In this document: piece after piece, positions 7,682-16,111 of the stretch | Layout of the letters: every line of letters begins with the position of its first letter | Numbering within the stretch: the stretch's first letter is position 1 | NCBI GenBank assembly: GCA_964514305.1 | Contig: CAZEQD010000014.1 | Location: 1-42,471 of the forward strand | From: CAZEQD01 sp964514305 | Lineage (GTDB): Bacteria > Acidobacteriota > Aminicenantia > Aminicenantales > Aminicenantaceae | Direction of reading: 5' to 3' | Length of the DNA: 42,471 bases | Notes under the pieces: generated by a model | Seen by the model: only the letters and a program-made list of their open reading frames with translations | Databases searched by the model: none | What the model was told of the DNA's origin: nothing | Position numbers and translations under genes: made by a program

Positions 7682-10492
7682 ATGAATAAAAAAATTTATT
7701 TAGGAGTTTTCCCTGTTCTCCTTTTATTAGCCTTAGGAATAGCCAATATCTACCAAAAAGTAGGGTGGAAAGAGCCTACTGATGGAGTTACCTGGAAGAA
7801 GAAATCACAAGGCCTGATAGCCGTAAAAGTCGAAGTAGACAGTCCTGGCTATTTAGCTGGTCTAAAAAAAGGGGATATTCTCTATTCTATTAACAATAAT
7901 TTAACCAAAAATAAAATAGATATAGCTAAAAATAGGTGGCAAGCCTGGGCGGCTAACCAAAAAGTCACTTATCAAATTAACAGAGGTGGGGAGCTTATTT
8001 TTCCTTCTTTTTATTTAAGCCAAAAGGGAACCGAGCTTATCTACTACTATCTGGCCCTCTTAGGTTTGACAACTTTAGTTATTGGCTTTATCGTTTTCGT
8101 CAATTCCAAAAAGCCTTTTTCTATGCCTTATATCTTCTTTTATTTCTTGTGTCTAACTTTTTATTCCTTTTACATTTTCTCTCCAACGGGAGAAATGGAT
8201 ACTCTGGACAGCCTATTTTATTGGCTGGATAAAGCAGCCTTTTTCTTCTTCCCGCCTCTGCTTCTTAATTTCTTTCTCATTTTTCCTCAAAGGAAAAAAC
8301 CCATAAAGAAAAGGTCTTCTTCAGTCTATTTCTTCTATCTTCCTGCCTTATTACTGCTGGTCTTGAATATTCTCCTTCACTTACCTACTTTCCAGAAACT
8401 AGGGGATGCTTTTATATATCCTCTCTTTCAAGCAGCAGAAAAAATAGGCCTTCTCCACTTTGCTTTATTCTGCCTTGCTACTCTCTTTGTCATTTTTTAT
8501 GGCTCTTTTCAATCTTCTAATTCCTTAATAAAAAAGCAACTACGTTGGATAGCTTACGGTCTTAGTATTGGTTTTCTTCCTTTCACAGCCTTCTATATTT
8601 TGCCCTTTGTAGCTGGTCATACTCCCTCTAAAATAGCTGAATTAACCGTTGTTCTCCAAGCCATCGTACCTTTGACTTTTGCTTATTCTCTTTCCCGCTA
8701 CAAACTTATGGACTTTGAAGTTCTCCTTAAAAAAGCTTTTACTTTAGTTTCTTCCTATGTAGTCATTGCCATTCTTTACTTTATTGTCAGTTCCCAGACA
8801 AAAATTTTTTCTGAGAATAGACTTAATGCTCTAATATTGGGCATATTGGCCATAATTCTGGGTGCCACCCTTTTTTCCCCTCTGAAAAAACTCTTTCAAT
8901 CACTGATAGACAGAGCTATTTATAAAAGAAGCTATAAATATCGAAAAACCCTCCTCTCAATCAGTCAAGAATTAACCAGAGAAAGGAATCTGGATAAATT
9001 ATCCCAGGCTCTCCTAGAATTGATTGGCAATGCTCTTTCTTTAAAATCGATTGCTCTACTTCTTCCTGCAGACAACGATCAAAAAACTCTCTCCATATTT
9101 AAAGCCAAAGGAAAACTTCTTTCTTCCGCCAATAAAATAATTCTTGACCATCATCTGTTTCAAAGCTTAAGAAAAAAAGATTACCTTACTTTTTACTCAG
9201 CCAACAATCTTTCCACATGGGGCATTTTTCATTTAATGCCTTTGAAGGTAGAAGAAAATCTTATCGGCTGCTTAGGTATGGGTAAAAAAATAGATAATAC
9301 CTATCTCAATTCAGAAGATTGGGAGCTGTTGAGAACGATATCCTCGACAGTAGCGCTAGCCTTAGAAAATGCTTATCTTTACAACCAGACCAACCAAAGA
9401 GCTGTAGAACTGGAAAGATTAAAAGAATACAGCGAGAATATTATTGAAAGCTTAACTGTAGGCGTAGCCGTTCTCGATCAGGAAGGAAAAATTATAGGTT
9501 GGAACCGAATTTTGGAAGAAACTTTTGGCCACAAAAAGGAAGAAGTGATTAACAAAAACTTAATAGAAGTTTTGGGTAAAAAAAATTTTCAGGCTATCTT
9601 CCCTACAGACACTCAGCATGGATTTCGCCTCTTGAGTGAAATTACTTTAGAGATGCCCACTGGAGGGAAAAAGATCTTTGACATTGCCAAGACTCCTCTG
9701 CTCGATAATAAAATGAGTCCCTACGGAACAGTCATTGTATTTGAGGATATTACAGAAAAAATATCTCTTCAACAGCAACTTCTTACTTCTGAAAAGTTAG
9801 CTTCTATCGGCCTCCTCTCAGCCGGTGTCGCCCACGAAATTAATACTCCCTTAACAGGTATTTCTAGCTATATCCAGATCTTGGAGAAAAAATTATCCAA
9901 CTCTCAGCATTCTCAGATCCTGGAAAAAATAGAAGCTCAAACAGATAGGGTAGCTCGGATAATAAAAAACCTCCTTAACTTTGCTCGCAATCCTTCAGAA
10001 ACATCATTTTATCATGTTGACCTTAAAGAAAGCCTCCAAGAAATAGTCTCTTTAATTGATTACAAACTGAAGACATTAAATATAAAGTTGGAAATGAGCC
10101 TTTCTCCTCTAGAGCCAATCTGGGCTCAAGGGGAAAGACTGCAGCAGGTTTTTATCAATATTATTCTAAATGCTATCGATGCTATGCCTGAAGGAGGAAC
10201 GCTTACCATTGAGCTCAGTCAAGAAAATAAAACAGCCATCATTAAAATAAAAGACACAGGCAGAGGGATCAAAGACCAGCACCTTCCCCATATCTTTGAT
10301 CCTTTTTTTACAACTAAAGGATTGGGTAAGGGAACTGGGCTTGGATTATCAATAAGTTATGCTATTATAAAAGAGCATGAAGGCCAAATTACCGTGGGAA
10401 GTGAAACAAATAAAGGCTCACTCTTTACCATTTATATTCCCATGGATTTAGATAAAAGAAAAAAGATAAATAAATCTGTCTCTTCAAATTAA
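7682..10492 (+). CDS. Membrane sensor histidine kinase with PDZ, multi-TM, GAF and PAS domains (PilS/NtrB-like)
   Basis: Autophosphorylating sensor for the regulator encoded 1 base downstream. In order: an N-terminal membrane helix; a PDZ-like domain (about 35-100, with SPGYLAGLKKGDILYSINN); a block of about eight membrane helices (110-400); a GAF-like domain (about 420-560); a PAS domain (580-690, GVAVLDQEGKIIGWN); HisKA with phospho-acceptor His718 in AHEINTPL; and HATPase_c with the N box (Asn830 in ILNAIDAM) and glycine boxes DTGRGI and GKGTGLGLS. At 936 aa it is much larger than PilS. The position next to the pil operon suggests control of pili. The PDZ part would sense a periplasmic ligand or protein; that is inference. 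Confidence 0.9.
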   Translation: MNKKIYLGVFPVLLLLALGIANIYQKVGWKEPTDGVTWKKKSQGLIAVKVEVDSPGYLAGLKKGDILYSINNNLTKNKIDIAKNRWQAWAANQKVTYQINRGGELIFPSFYLSQKGTELIYYYLALLGLTTLVIGFIVFVNSKKPFSMPYIFFYFLCLTFYSFYIFSPTGEMDTLDSLFYWLDKAAFFFFPPLLLNFFLIFPQRKKPIKKRSSSVYFFYLPALLLLVLNILLHLPTFQKLGDAFIYPLFQAAEKIGLLHFALFCLATLFVIFYGSFQSSNSLIKKQLRWIAYGLSIGFLPFTAFYILPFVAGHTPSKIAELTVVLQAIVPLTFAYSLSRYKLMDFEVLLKKAFTLVSSYVVIAILYFIVSSQTKIFSENRLNALILGILAIILGATLFSPLKKLFQSLIDRAIYKRSYKYRKTLLSISQELTRERNLDKLSQALLELIGNALSLKSIALLLPADNDQKTLSIFKAKGKLLSSANKIILDHHLFQSLRKKDYLTFYSANNLSTWGIFHLMPLKVEENLIGCLGMGKKIDNTYLNSEDWELLRTISSTVALALENAYLYNQTNQRAVELERLKEYSENIIESLTVGVAVLDQEGKIIGWNRILEETFGHKKEEVINKNLIEVLGKKNFQAIFPTDTQHGFRLLSEITLEMPTGGKKIFDIAKTPLLDNKMSPYGTVIVFEDITEKISLQQQLLTSEKLASIGLLSAGVAHEINTPLTGISSYIQILEKKLSNSQHSQILEKIEAQTDRVARIIKNLLNFARNPSETSFYHVDLKESLQEIVSLIDYKLKTLNIKLEMSLSPLEPIWAQGERLQQVFINIILNAIDAMPEGGTLTIELSQENKTAIIKIKDTGRGIKDQHLPHIFDPFFTTKGLGKGTGLGLSISYAIIKEHEGQITVGSETNKGSLFTIYIPMDLDKRKKINKSVSSN

Positions 10493-10493
10493 A

Positions 10494-11891
10494 ATGGCGA
10501 ATAAAGGCACCATCCACATCATTGATGATGAACCCATTATTCATGAAGTCTTAGGAGATCTGCTTTCTCCGGAAGGCTATCAAGTAGAGATATCTTCGAG
10601 TGGAGAAGAAGCCCTAGAAAAACACGCTTCTCAAAACTTTGACCTTATCCTCCTTGATCTTCTAATGCCTGGTTTGGATGGTCTGGCTGTTCTCAAAGGC
10701 CTTAAAAAAATAGATCCTTATGCTGTAATTATTATCATTACTGCTTATGCTTCTCTTGAATCAGCTATTTCAGCAATGAAAATGGGTGCTTTTGATTACA
10801 TCCAAAAACCTTTCAAGCATGAGGAATTGCTGCTGACAGTAAAAAGAGCCATCAAACACAGATGGCTCCTCCAAGAAAACCTCCGTTTAAAAGATGAACT
10901 AAAAAGGAAATTCAGTTTCGAAAATATAATCGGCAAAAGTAAAGTGATGAGCAATGTATTCGAAGTAATCAAAGCCTCAGCTCCAACCCGAAGCACTATT
11001 CTTATTCAGGGAGAAAGCGGCACTGGCAAGGAACTTGTAGCTAGAGCTATTCACCAAAACAGTGACCGAGCTGATTTTCCTTTTATCGTGGTTAATAGCG
11101 GTTCTTTACCTCCCGATCTCTTGGAGAGCCATCTTTTTGGTCATGTCAAAGGGGCCTTTACGGGAGCAGTGAGTAATAAAAAAGGCCTCTTCGAAGCCGC
11201 TGATAAAGGCACTATCTTCTTTGACGAAATCTCATCTCTAAACCTTGAAACTCAGGCCAAATTGCTAAGAGTGCTCCAAGATCGAGAATTCATGAGGTTA
11301 GGAGGGACAAAAACCATTAGGGTTGATGTCAGGGTTATTGTTGCCACTAACTCTAAACTGGAGGATTTAATCATCCAAAAAAAATTTAGAGAAGATCTTT
11401 TTTATCGATTGAACGTCATAAAAATCGAGCTTCCTCCCTTGAGAGAAAGAAAAGAAGATATCCCTCTTCTGGTTAAACATTTTTTAGATATATATAGCCA
11501 ACAGAATAATAAAGAAATAGTTGGAGTCACTGAAGATGTTATGGAAATATTTGAAGATTATGACTGGCCGGGAAACATCAGAGAGTTGGAAAACCTCATT
11601 GAAAGGGCAGTTGTTTTAACTAAATCCAAGCTTATCACTCGGGCTAATCTCCCTCCCTTTCTACTTGAACGTCACTCCCGAAAAACAGAATATTTTCTTG
11701 ATTTTGGCTCCAATCTAAATCTAAAAGAACAGACTCAATCTTTCCAGAGAAAAGCCATAATGGAAGCTTTAAAAAGAGCTAAAGGTGTTCAAAAAAGAGC
11801 AGCTGTTCTTTTAGGAATTAAGCCCACCACCTTGAATGAAATGATCAAAAGATTAAATATTAATGAAGCAGATTTTTATAAGAATTTGTAA
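10494..11891 (+). CDS. NtrC-family sigma-54-dependent response regulator (PilR/AtoC-like)
   Basis: DNA-binding activator of sigma-54 promoters, output partner of the preceding kinase. Receiver domain: acidic pair Asp11/Asp12, phospho-acceptor Asp55 (LLDLLMPG), Thr83 and Lys105, all present. The AAA+ core has Walker A GESGTGKE, the sigma-54 contact loop GAFTGA and Walker B GTIFFDEI. A C-terminal Fis-type helix-turn-helix follows (AAVLLGIKPTTLNEMIKRL). Length 465 aa is normal. It starts 1 base after the kinase stop, so the two form one operon. Divergent orientation to the pil operon resembles pilSR placement, but the pil promoter I see is sigma-70-like, so its targets may be elsewhere, for example a pilin gene. 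Confidence 0.95.
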   Translation: MANKGTIHIIDDEPIIHEVLGDLLSPEGYQVEISSSGEEALEKHASQNFDLILLDLLMPGLDGLAVLKGLKKIDPYAVIIIITAYASLESAISAMKMGAFDYIQKPFKHEELLLTVKRAIKHRWLLQENLRLKDELKRKFSFENIIGKSKVMSNVFEVIKASAPTRSTILIQGESGTGKELVARAIHQNSDRADFPFIVVNSGSLPPDLLESHLFGHVKGAFTGAVSNKKGLFEAADKGTIFFDEISSLNLETQAKLLRVLQDREFMRLGGTKTIRVDVRVIVATNSKLEDLIIQKKFREDLFYRLNVIKIELPPLRERKEDIPLLVKHFLDIYSQQNNKEIVGVTEDVMEIFEDYDWPGNIRELENLIERAVVLTKSKLITRANLPPFLLERHSRKTEYFLDFGSNLNLKEQTQSFQRKAIMEALKRAKGVQKRAAVLLGIKPTTLNEMIKRLNINEADFYKNL

Positions 11892-11898
11892 TTAAACT

Positions 11899-14505
11899 TT
11901 AATAGAATTTCCCTGGAACAGCTTCGTAGCTATTAATTTTTATTTTTTTCGGTTTGGCTTCCAGCCAAAAAGAAAAGCGGTTGTTGAGACGTTTAATTAT
12001 GAGCTTCTTAATAATTTTTTTCCCCTCTAAATTCCATTCAATCCATAAAGGGAAAATAAAAAAACTCTTAGGCTGAGAGAAGCTAAATTCAAGAAAATAT
12101 TTTTTATCTTTTTTAACCACAGAATAAGATGATCTAACCTGAGGCAAGTCATGGCTTTTAAACCAGCCTTCAAAAAAGGGCTTCAGTTCGAAATCTGAAA
12201 CCCTCTGGAAAGTATGGAAAAAATCAGCCGTGGTTGCCGCTTGGTATTTATGTTCACTAAAAAATTTTCTTAAACCATCAAAAAAACGTTTCTCTCCCAG
12301 CAGGTCTTTAAGCATGTTTAAGATTAAAGAAGATTTATCATAGATTATAGCTTGATAGGCTTCAAAATCAAAATAGCTAAGGCGTGAACCCATAATTATA
12401 GAACCCCATTCTGACTTCTTCCTCACCCATCGAGAGAGGGTTTTAACTATGGACATAAAATCTCTTTCTCCATATTTTTCTTTCAAATATAAGATAGAGG
12501 AAAACTGGGCCAAGCCCTCACTTAACCATTGATCATGATAGGTTCTCCAGGTCACCGCTTGTCCCCACCACTGGTGAGCAATTTCATGAGCAATGAAATA
12601 TTCTTTCCATCGGGAAAAATCTACGGGGCTGGCCCGGCTGACTAAGCGGCCTTTGCCTGGAATTCTGGGCAATTCATTGAGAATAATAAAGGAAGCTGGA
12701 CTGTGGCCTCCACTAGTCGGCCAAATTCTCTGAACAATAGTTAATTTTTCATAAGGATAAGGTCCAAATTTTCTAGTATAAAAATTCAGAATATCTTCAG
12801 CTTCTTTTAAATATAATCCTTTTTGATAGATAAGATCAGAAGATCTTAAAAAAAGAAGGGGTAAAGAAGACAAATCTTTCTCAACTTCAATAAATTTACC
12901 AACTATAAAAGAAAGATATTTCAAAGGACGTTTCGTTTGAAAGGTGTAGGAGGTACTGCCTACTTTCTCAATTTCTTCTACTTTTTCAACACTTCTCAGT
13001 TTTTCTGTCTTTACTAACTGACCATTGGCAATACATCTATAGTCTGGAGGGACGATTATTCTTAAGCGGGCCTGGAAATAATCAATAGTATTAGGAGCAG
13101 GATACCAGTAAGAGGATTGGCTGTAGAGATATGTATCATACTTAGGAGGTATAAAGATTAAAGTCTCATTGAACTGGCCACTCCTTAAGACATCAGCAAT
13201 CTGGCGGGGAGGTATAATTTTTCCCCGGTAAAAAATCTCTACCGAAGTATTCTTCCCTTTAGGTAGAGGCAAAAAGAAATAAATGTATAATATTTTTCTG
13301 AGTTTATCTTTGGTGAAAAACAATTGACGCTTTTCTTCATCAAAAATTCCTAAAATCTCGAGGTTGGGATTAAATTTGAGCTTAAGACCATCAAGGCCAG
13401 AGACGAGCGAACTTATTCCAACCTTTGCTTTGCCAGAAAGGTAGCAATCTTTGGGATTAAAATCAATGGCAATATCATAGTCATTGATATCAAATTTCCG
13501 CCCAAAAGAAACATATAATTTCGGCAGCTCTTTTTCTTCCATTGGGCTATAAAGATTGATTATCTTCTCTCCTTTCCATTTATAAAGGCTCACTTCTTCC
13601 CGGGCTAAAGGAGAATAAACATAGCTGAATTTCCCTATCTTCTGTCCTTCAAATTCAAACACAGCTTCATCACCTTGAGGCAAAAAAGAGAGCAACTCTT
13701 TACTCCAGGAATTTTCTATAGTGAATGACCGAGGATAATGCTTAACAAAAAGAGAATAGGCTCTATTTATTTCCGATTTAGATATATGATATGATGACCT
13801 GCCTTCTTGCCTGTAAATCTTTATCTTTCTTTTAAAAAAAGAATCAGAAAATCTTAAATAACAATAATTAAGCTTATCTTCAAGAAAATCTTTTTTATAC
13901 AATAATTCAAGCTGGTGCTTTTCTTTAGGATCTGAAGGTGAAAAATGAAAACGACCCCGACCGATCACCAGCAGAGCTGTTTCTTCTTCTGGAATATTAT
14001 CATAGAAAAGAAGGGCATCTTTGAAAATAAGCTTGATATCTACATGTTCAATCTCAATTAATTTAACCTTTTCTATCTTATCAGCTGGAATTTTTATTTT
14101 ATAAAGTTCCCTCAGCCCTGGCGATACCTTCTTATCTGCTATCAGCCAGCGGCCATCTTTTCTCATTAGCTCAAGTTGCCAAGTCTCAATAGTAACAAAA
14201 TAAGAATTATGGAAGAAAACCTGTAGGAAAAGGCACCCTTTATCCCCAGCCAAAATTGGATTTTTAACTTTGAAAATGGTGACTTCATTAACCTCAGGGT
14301 ATGGCCGTAAATAATTTATTTTTTCTCTTTCTTCTTCTCTTTTTTCTGGTAAAAAATTTTCTAGATAACTTTCTGCATTCTTCATTTTTAGTGAATTTTT
14401 AATCCTGTCTAAAAGCTCATCTATACTGCTTTCCTGAGTAAAAGCCAAAAGATTAAGGGAAGTGGCCAAAAGGATAATTAGAAAAAAAATAATTCTATTT
14501 TTCAT
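11899..14505 (-). CDS. Secreted M1-family metallopeptidase with long N-terminal extension
   Basis: Zinc peptidase, probably exported and acting on peptides. A signal peptide (residues 1-23) leads into about 300 residues of unrecognised beta-rich sequence, then an M1 N-terminal beta domain and the catalytic domain. The zinc motif HEIAHQWWG (His640, His644) is followed by Glu663, the exact HExxH-x18-E spacing, and the catalytic Tyr region is IIYDKSSLIL. The aminopeptidase motif GxMEN is missing; the equivalent strand reads SGGHSPASF (about 597-605). Specificity may therefore not be that of a standard aminopeptidase. It is convergent with the response regulator (7 bases apart). ATG 14505 lies about 6 bases after a -10 box, implying a leaderless message. 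Confidence 0.9.
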   Translation of the reverse strand: MKNRIIFFLIILLATSLNLLAFTQESSIDELLDRIKNSLKMKNAESYLENFLPEKREEEREKINYLRPYPEVNEVTIFKVKNPILAGDKGCLFLQVFFHNSYFVTIETWQLELMRKDGRWLIADKKVSPGLRELYKIKIPADKIEKVKLIEIEHVDIKLIFKDALLFYDNIPEEETALLVIGRGRFHFSPSDPKEKHQLELLYKKDFLEDKLNYCYLRFSDSFFKRKIKIYRQEGRSSYHISKSEINRAYSLFVKHYPRSFTIENSWSKELLSFLPQGDEAVFEFEGQKIGKFSYVYSPLAREEVSLYKWKGEKIINLYSPMEEKELPKLYVSFGRKFDINDYDIAIDFNPKDCYLSGKAKVGISSLVSGLDGLKLKFNPNLEILGIFDEEKRQLFFTKDKLRKILYIYFFLPLPKGKNTSVEIFYRGKIIPPRQIADVLRSGQFNETLIFIPPKYDTYLYSQSSYWYPAPNTIDYFQARLRIIVPPDYRCIANGQLVKTEKLRSVEKVEEIEKVGSTSYTFQTKRPLKYLSFIVGKFIEVEKDLSSLPLLFLRSSDLIYQKGLYLKEAEDILNFYTRKFGPYPYEKLTIVQRIWPTSGGHSPASFIILNELPRIPGKGRLVSRASPVDFSRWKEYFIAHEIAHQWWGQAVTWRTYHDQWLSEGLAQFSSILYLKEKYGERDFMSIVKTLSRWVRKKSEWGSIIMGSRLSYFDFEAYQAIIYDKSSLILNMLKDLLGEKRFFDGLRKFFSEHKYQAATTADFFHTFQRVSDFELKPFFEGWFKSHDLPQVRSSYSVVKKDKKYFLEFSFSQPKSFFIFPLWIEWNLEGKKIIKKLIIKRLNNRFSFWLEAKPKKIKINSYEAVPGKFY

Positions 14506-14511
14506 ATAGAT

Positions 14512-14540
14512 ATTATATAAAAATATTAATTTCTTGCCAA
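14512..14540 (-). promoter_or_regulatory. Promoter of the M1 peptidase, start codon at the predicted transcription start
   Basis: On the minus strand TTGGCA (14540-14535), 17 bases, TATAAT (14517-14512), then 6 bases to the ATG at 14505. The predicted transcript begins at or next to the A of ATG. The rest of the 224-base gap up to speD is AT-rich with no other feature I can support. Confidence 0.6.
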
Positions 14541-14729
14541 AATGAGGAGGCTTCCCCCAAGTTCTTTTTTTTATTTTTCATCAACTATAGAAAGAGCAAA
14601 ATTTATGCCAATCAAAAAATCAAAAGTCTAATTATAGTCAGGGGAAAAATCTAATTTTGAAATTTAGCAGCCAAAAAACTGTAAAATAAATTTACAATCG
14701 CGACTGGAGTTTAAAATAAAAGTTTAAAT

Positions 14730-15167
14730 TTAATTATCTTTTTTCTTATCAGCGATAAAATCTTCTTCCCAAGTAATAAAACTGTGGTAATAAATTCTAT
14801 CTCCTTCGTCAATACCTCTTGTAATCTCTGTAATATGGGATGTAGAAGCACCAAAGGCTTCTACAGCATAAAATACACCTTTCTCCGGATCAGTTTCGTT
14901 GCCACAAGTGTAGAAATCAAGAGCTCCATAGCCATACTCTGGCCAGGTATGAGTTGAGATATGAGACTCTGAGATAACAATGACTCCGCTCACACCATTA
15001 GGAGGGAAACGGTTGACTGACACAGACCAAACTTGGGCCCCGGCTATTTCAGCTGCCTTGACTAATATTTGCTGTACTTTTTCCACACTACTTATTATCT
15101 TAGGATCACAGCCAGAAGCTTCAACAATATAATGATGCCCTATTGAAGAATGATTTTTTTGGGCCAT
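14730..15167 (-). CDS. speD: S-adenosylmethionine decarboxylase proenzyme
   Basis: Makes decarboxylated S-adenosylmethionine, the aminopropyl donor for spermidine. The small bacterial class is self-processed at Glu67-Ser68 to yield a pyruvoyl group. Visible: SESHISTHTWPEYGYGALDF with the cleavage Ser68 and the catalytic His and Cys88 (YTCG). At 145 aa it is slightly longer than the usual 120-130 because of a charged C-terminal tail. ATG 15167 is preceded by GGAGAG. No spermidine synthase gene is adjacent. It lies downstream of the Lrp-type regulator on the same strand and may share its transcript. Confidence 0.95.
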   Translation of the reverse strand: MAQKNHSSIGHHYIVEASGCDPKIISSVEKVQQILVKAAEIAGAQVWSVSVNRFPPNGVSGVIVISESHISTHTWPEYGYGALDFYTCGNETDPEKGVFYAVEAFGASTSHITEITRGIDEGDRIYYHSFITWEEDFIADKKKDN

Positions 15168-15259
15168 CTCAACTCTCCATTTTTAATTTAAAAACAATCT
15201 GCTCTAGATTATACACCTCTGTCAAGAAAATAAAAATATCTATTTAACATATTTTTTTT

Positions 15260-15703
15260 CTAAACAACAACTCTTTTTTCCTCTTTGACTACATTTAAAA
15301 CAATATGAGTTACTGTCCTATCCACATTTTTCAGGGAAAGAGTCTTCTTTATAAAATCATTTAAATCTGCCCTGTCCTTAAAATAGCCAATGATTAAAGA
15401 GTCCCATTCGCCGGTTATATCATAAACAGCTGTTATCCGCACATCTTTGGCTATTTCATTTTGAACTTCTAACAATTTTCCTTTGGAAATACGCAAAGCA
15501 ATAATGGCAATTAAATTTAGTCCAAAGTATTCCGGGTTAACCACAGGAATATACCCCTTGATAATCCCCGAATTTTGATAGCGTTTAATCCTATTTATCA
15601 CGGCTGTAACTGAAGTTTGAACTTCTCTGGCAACTTCTCTAAAGCTCTTCCTTGCATTTTTATTCAAGACTCCGATTATTTTTCTATCCAACTCATCAGC
15701 CAT
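15260..15703 (-). CDS. Lrp/AsnC-family transcriptional regulator
   Basis: Small DNA-binding regulator that usually responds to an amino acid. An N-terminal winged helix (residues 3-55, LDRKIIGVLNKNARKSFREV) is followed by an RAM effector domain (about 65-140, VYDITGEWDSLIIGYF). ATG 15703 is chosen because GGAGGG sits 4 bases upstream; an in-frame ATG at 15715 would put that site inside the gene. It is divergent from glnA with promoter elements between them, so glnA and its own gene are the natural targets; speD lies downstream. A perfect 7-3-7 palindrome lies 38 bases upstream of the start. The effector cannot be read from the sequence. Confidence 0.93.
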   Translation of the reverse strand: MADELDRKIIGVLNKNARKSFREVAREVQTSVTAVINRIKRYQNSGIIKGYIPVVNPEYFGLNLIAIIALRISKGKLLEVQNEIAKDVRITAVYDITGEWDSLIIGYFKDRADLNDFIKKTLSLKNVDRTVTHIVLNVVKEEKRVVV

Positions 15704-15740
15704 AATTCCCTCCATACAATTGTCTTTATTTATTTATAAT

Positions 15741-15757
15741 AATATTACAATAATATT
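15741..15757. promoter_or_regulatory. Palindrome AATATTA-N3-TAATATT, candidate operator of the Lrp-like regulator
   Basis: A perfect 17-base palindrome lies between the regulator start (15703) and the -35 box of the glnA promoter (15775). AT-rich pseudopalindromes of about this size are typical Lrp/AsnC sites. In DNA this AT-rich a chance palindrome is possible. Confidence 0.4.
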
Positions 15758-15774
15758 TTATTTTAAATTAATTA

Positions 15775-15803
15775 TTGACAAATATAATTACCGTTTATAA
15801 TAT
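15775..15803 (+). promoter_or_regulatory. glnA promoter
   Basis: TTGACA 15775-15780, a 17-base spacer, and TAATAT 15798-15803 (an overlapping TATAAT at 15796-15801 gives a 15-base spacer). The predicted start is about 15810, which leaves a leader of about 300 nt before glnA. Confidence 0.65.
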
Positions 15804-15809
15804 ATTATT

Positions 15810-16111
15810 CTTATGTCAAAAAGATCATCTGAATATACCTAGTAATAATTGAATAGTATGAAAATTCTTTTTTTTGGTCAAACAAAAATCATCTTTATAA
15901 ACATCACTAAAACCGTGATAGCCAATAATGAAAAAGGTCATACTTATATAGGCAGCGATTTTCTCACATCCGAGCCCATAGTGGTGGGTGGGCGGGTCTT
16001 GGCAAGGATGGAGGGAAATCAATGCCAAATTTCATTTCTTTATGAGGAATTTCACTCCTCCATGTTTTGGGGGTGCTTTCATCATCCTAGAAAAAATTAA
16101 AAGGAGGAAAA
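15810..16111 (+). promoter_or_regulatory. Long structured 5' leader of glnA, candidate translational switch
   Basis: Elements visible in order: hairpin ATCAC/GTGAT (15903-15919); hairpin GCCCAT/GTGGGC (15974-15993, one G-T pair); a G-run cluster (15983-15996); stem TTGGCA/TGCCAA (15999-16004 with 16023-16028) whose 18-base loop displays ATGGAGGG (16008-16015). Next come GAGGA (16044-16048), TCCTCCAT (16056-16063), and the glnA ribosome-binding site GGAGGA (16103-16108). TCCTCC can pair with the ribosome-binding site or, alternatively, with either upstream purine segment. This resembles a sequestration switch. I do not recognise a known glutamine riboswitch consensus. A weak 80-codon frame (ATG 15858 to 16100) also crosses the leader. 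Confidence 0.5.

Noticed and set aside
15208..15225. TTGACA plus TATAAT upstream of speD as a promoter
   Set aside because: The two boxes are only 6 bases apart, so they cannot act together; no good -35 box at 17 bases was found.
15858..16100. 80-codon frame across the glnA leader that could be a small gene
   Set aside because: No ribosome site before its ATG, residue composition looks non-coding in the G-rich part, and it coincides with the structured leader. Treated as a shadow.
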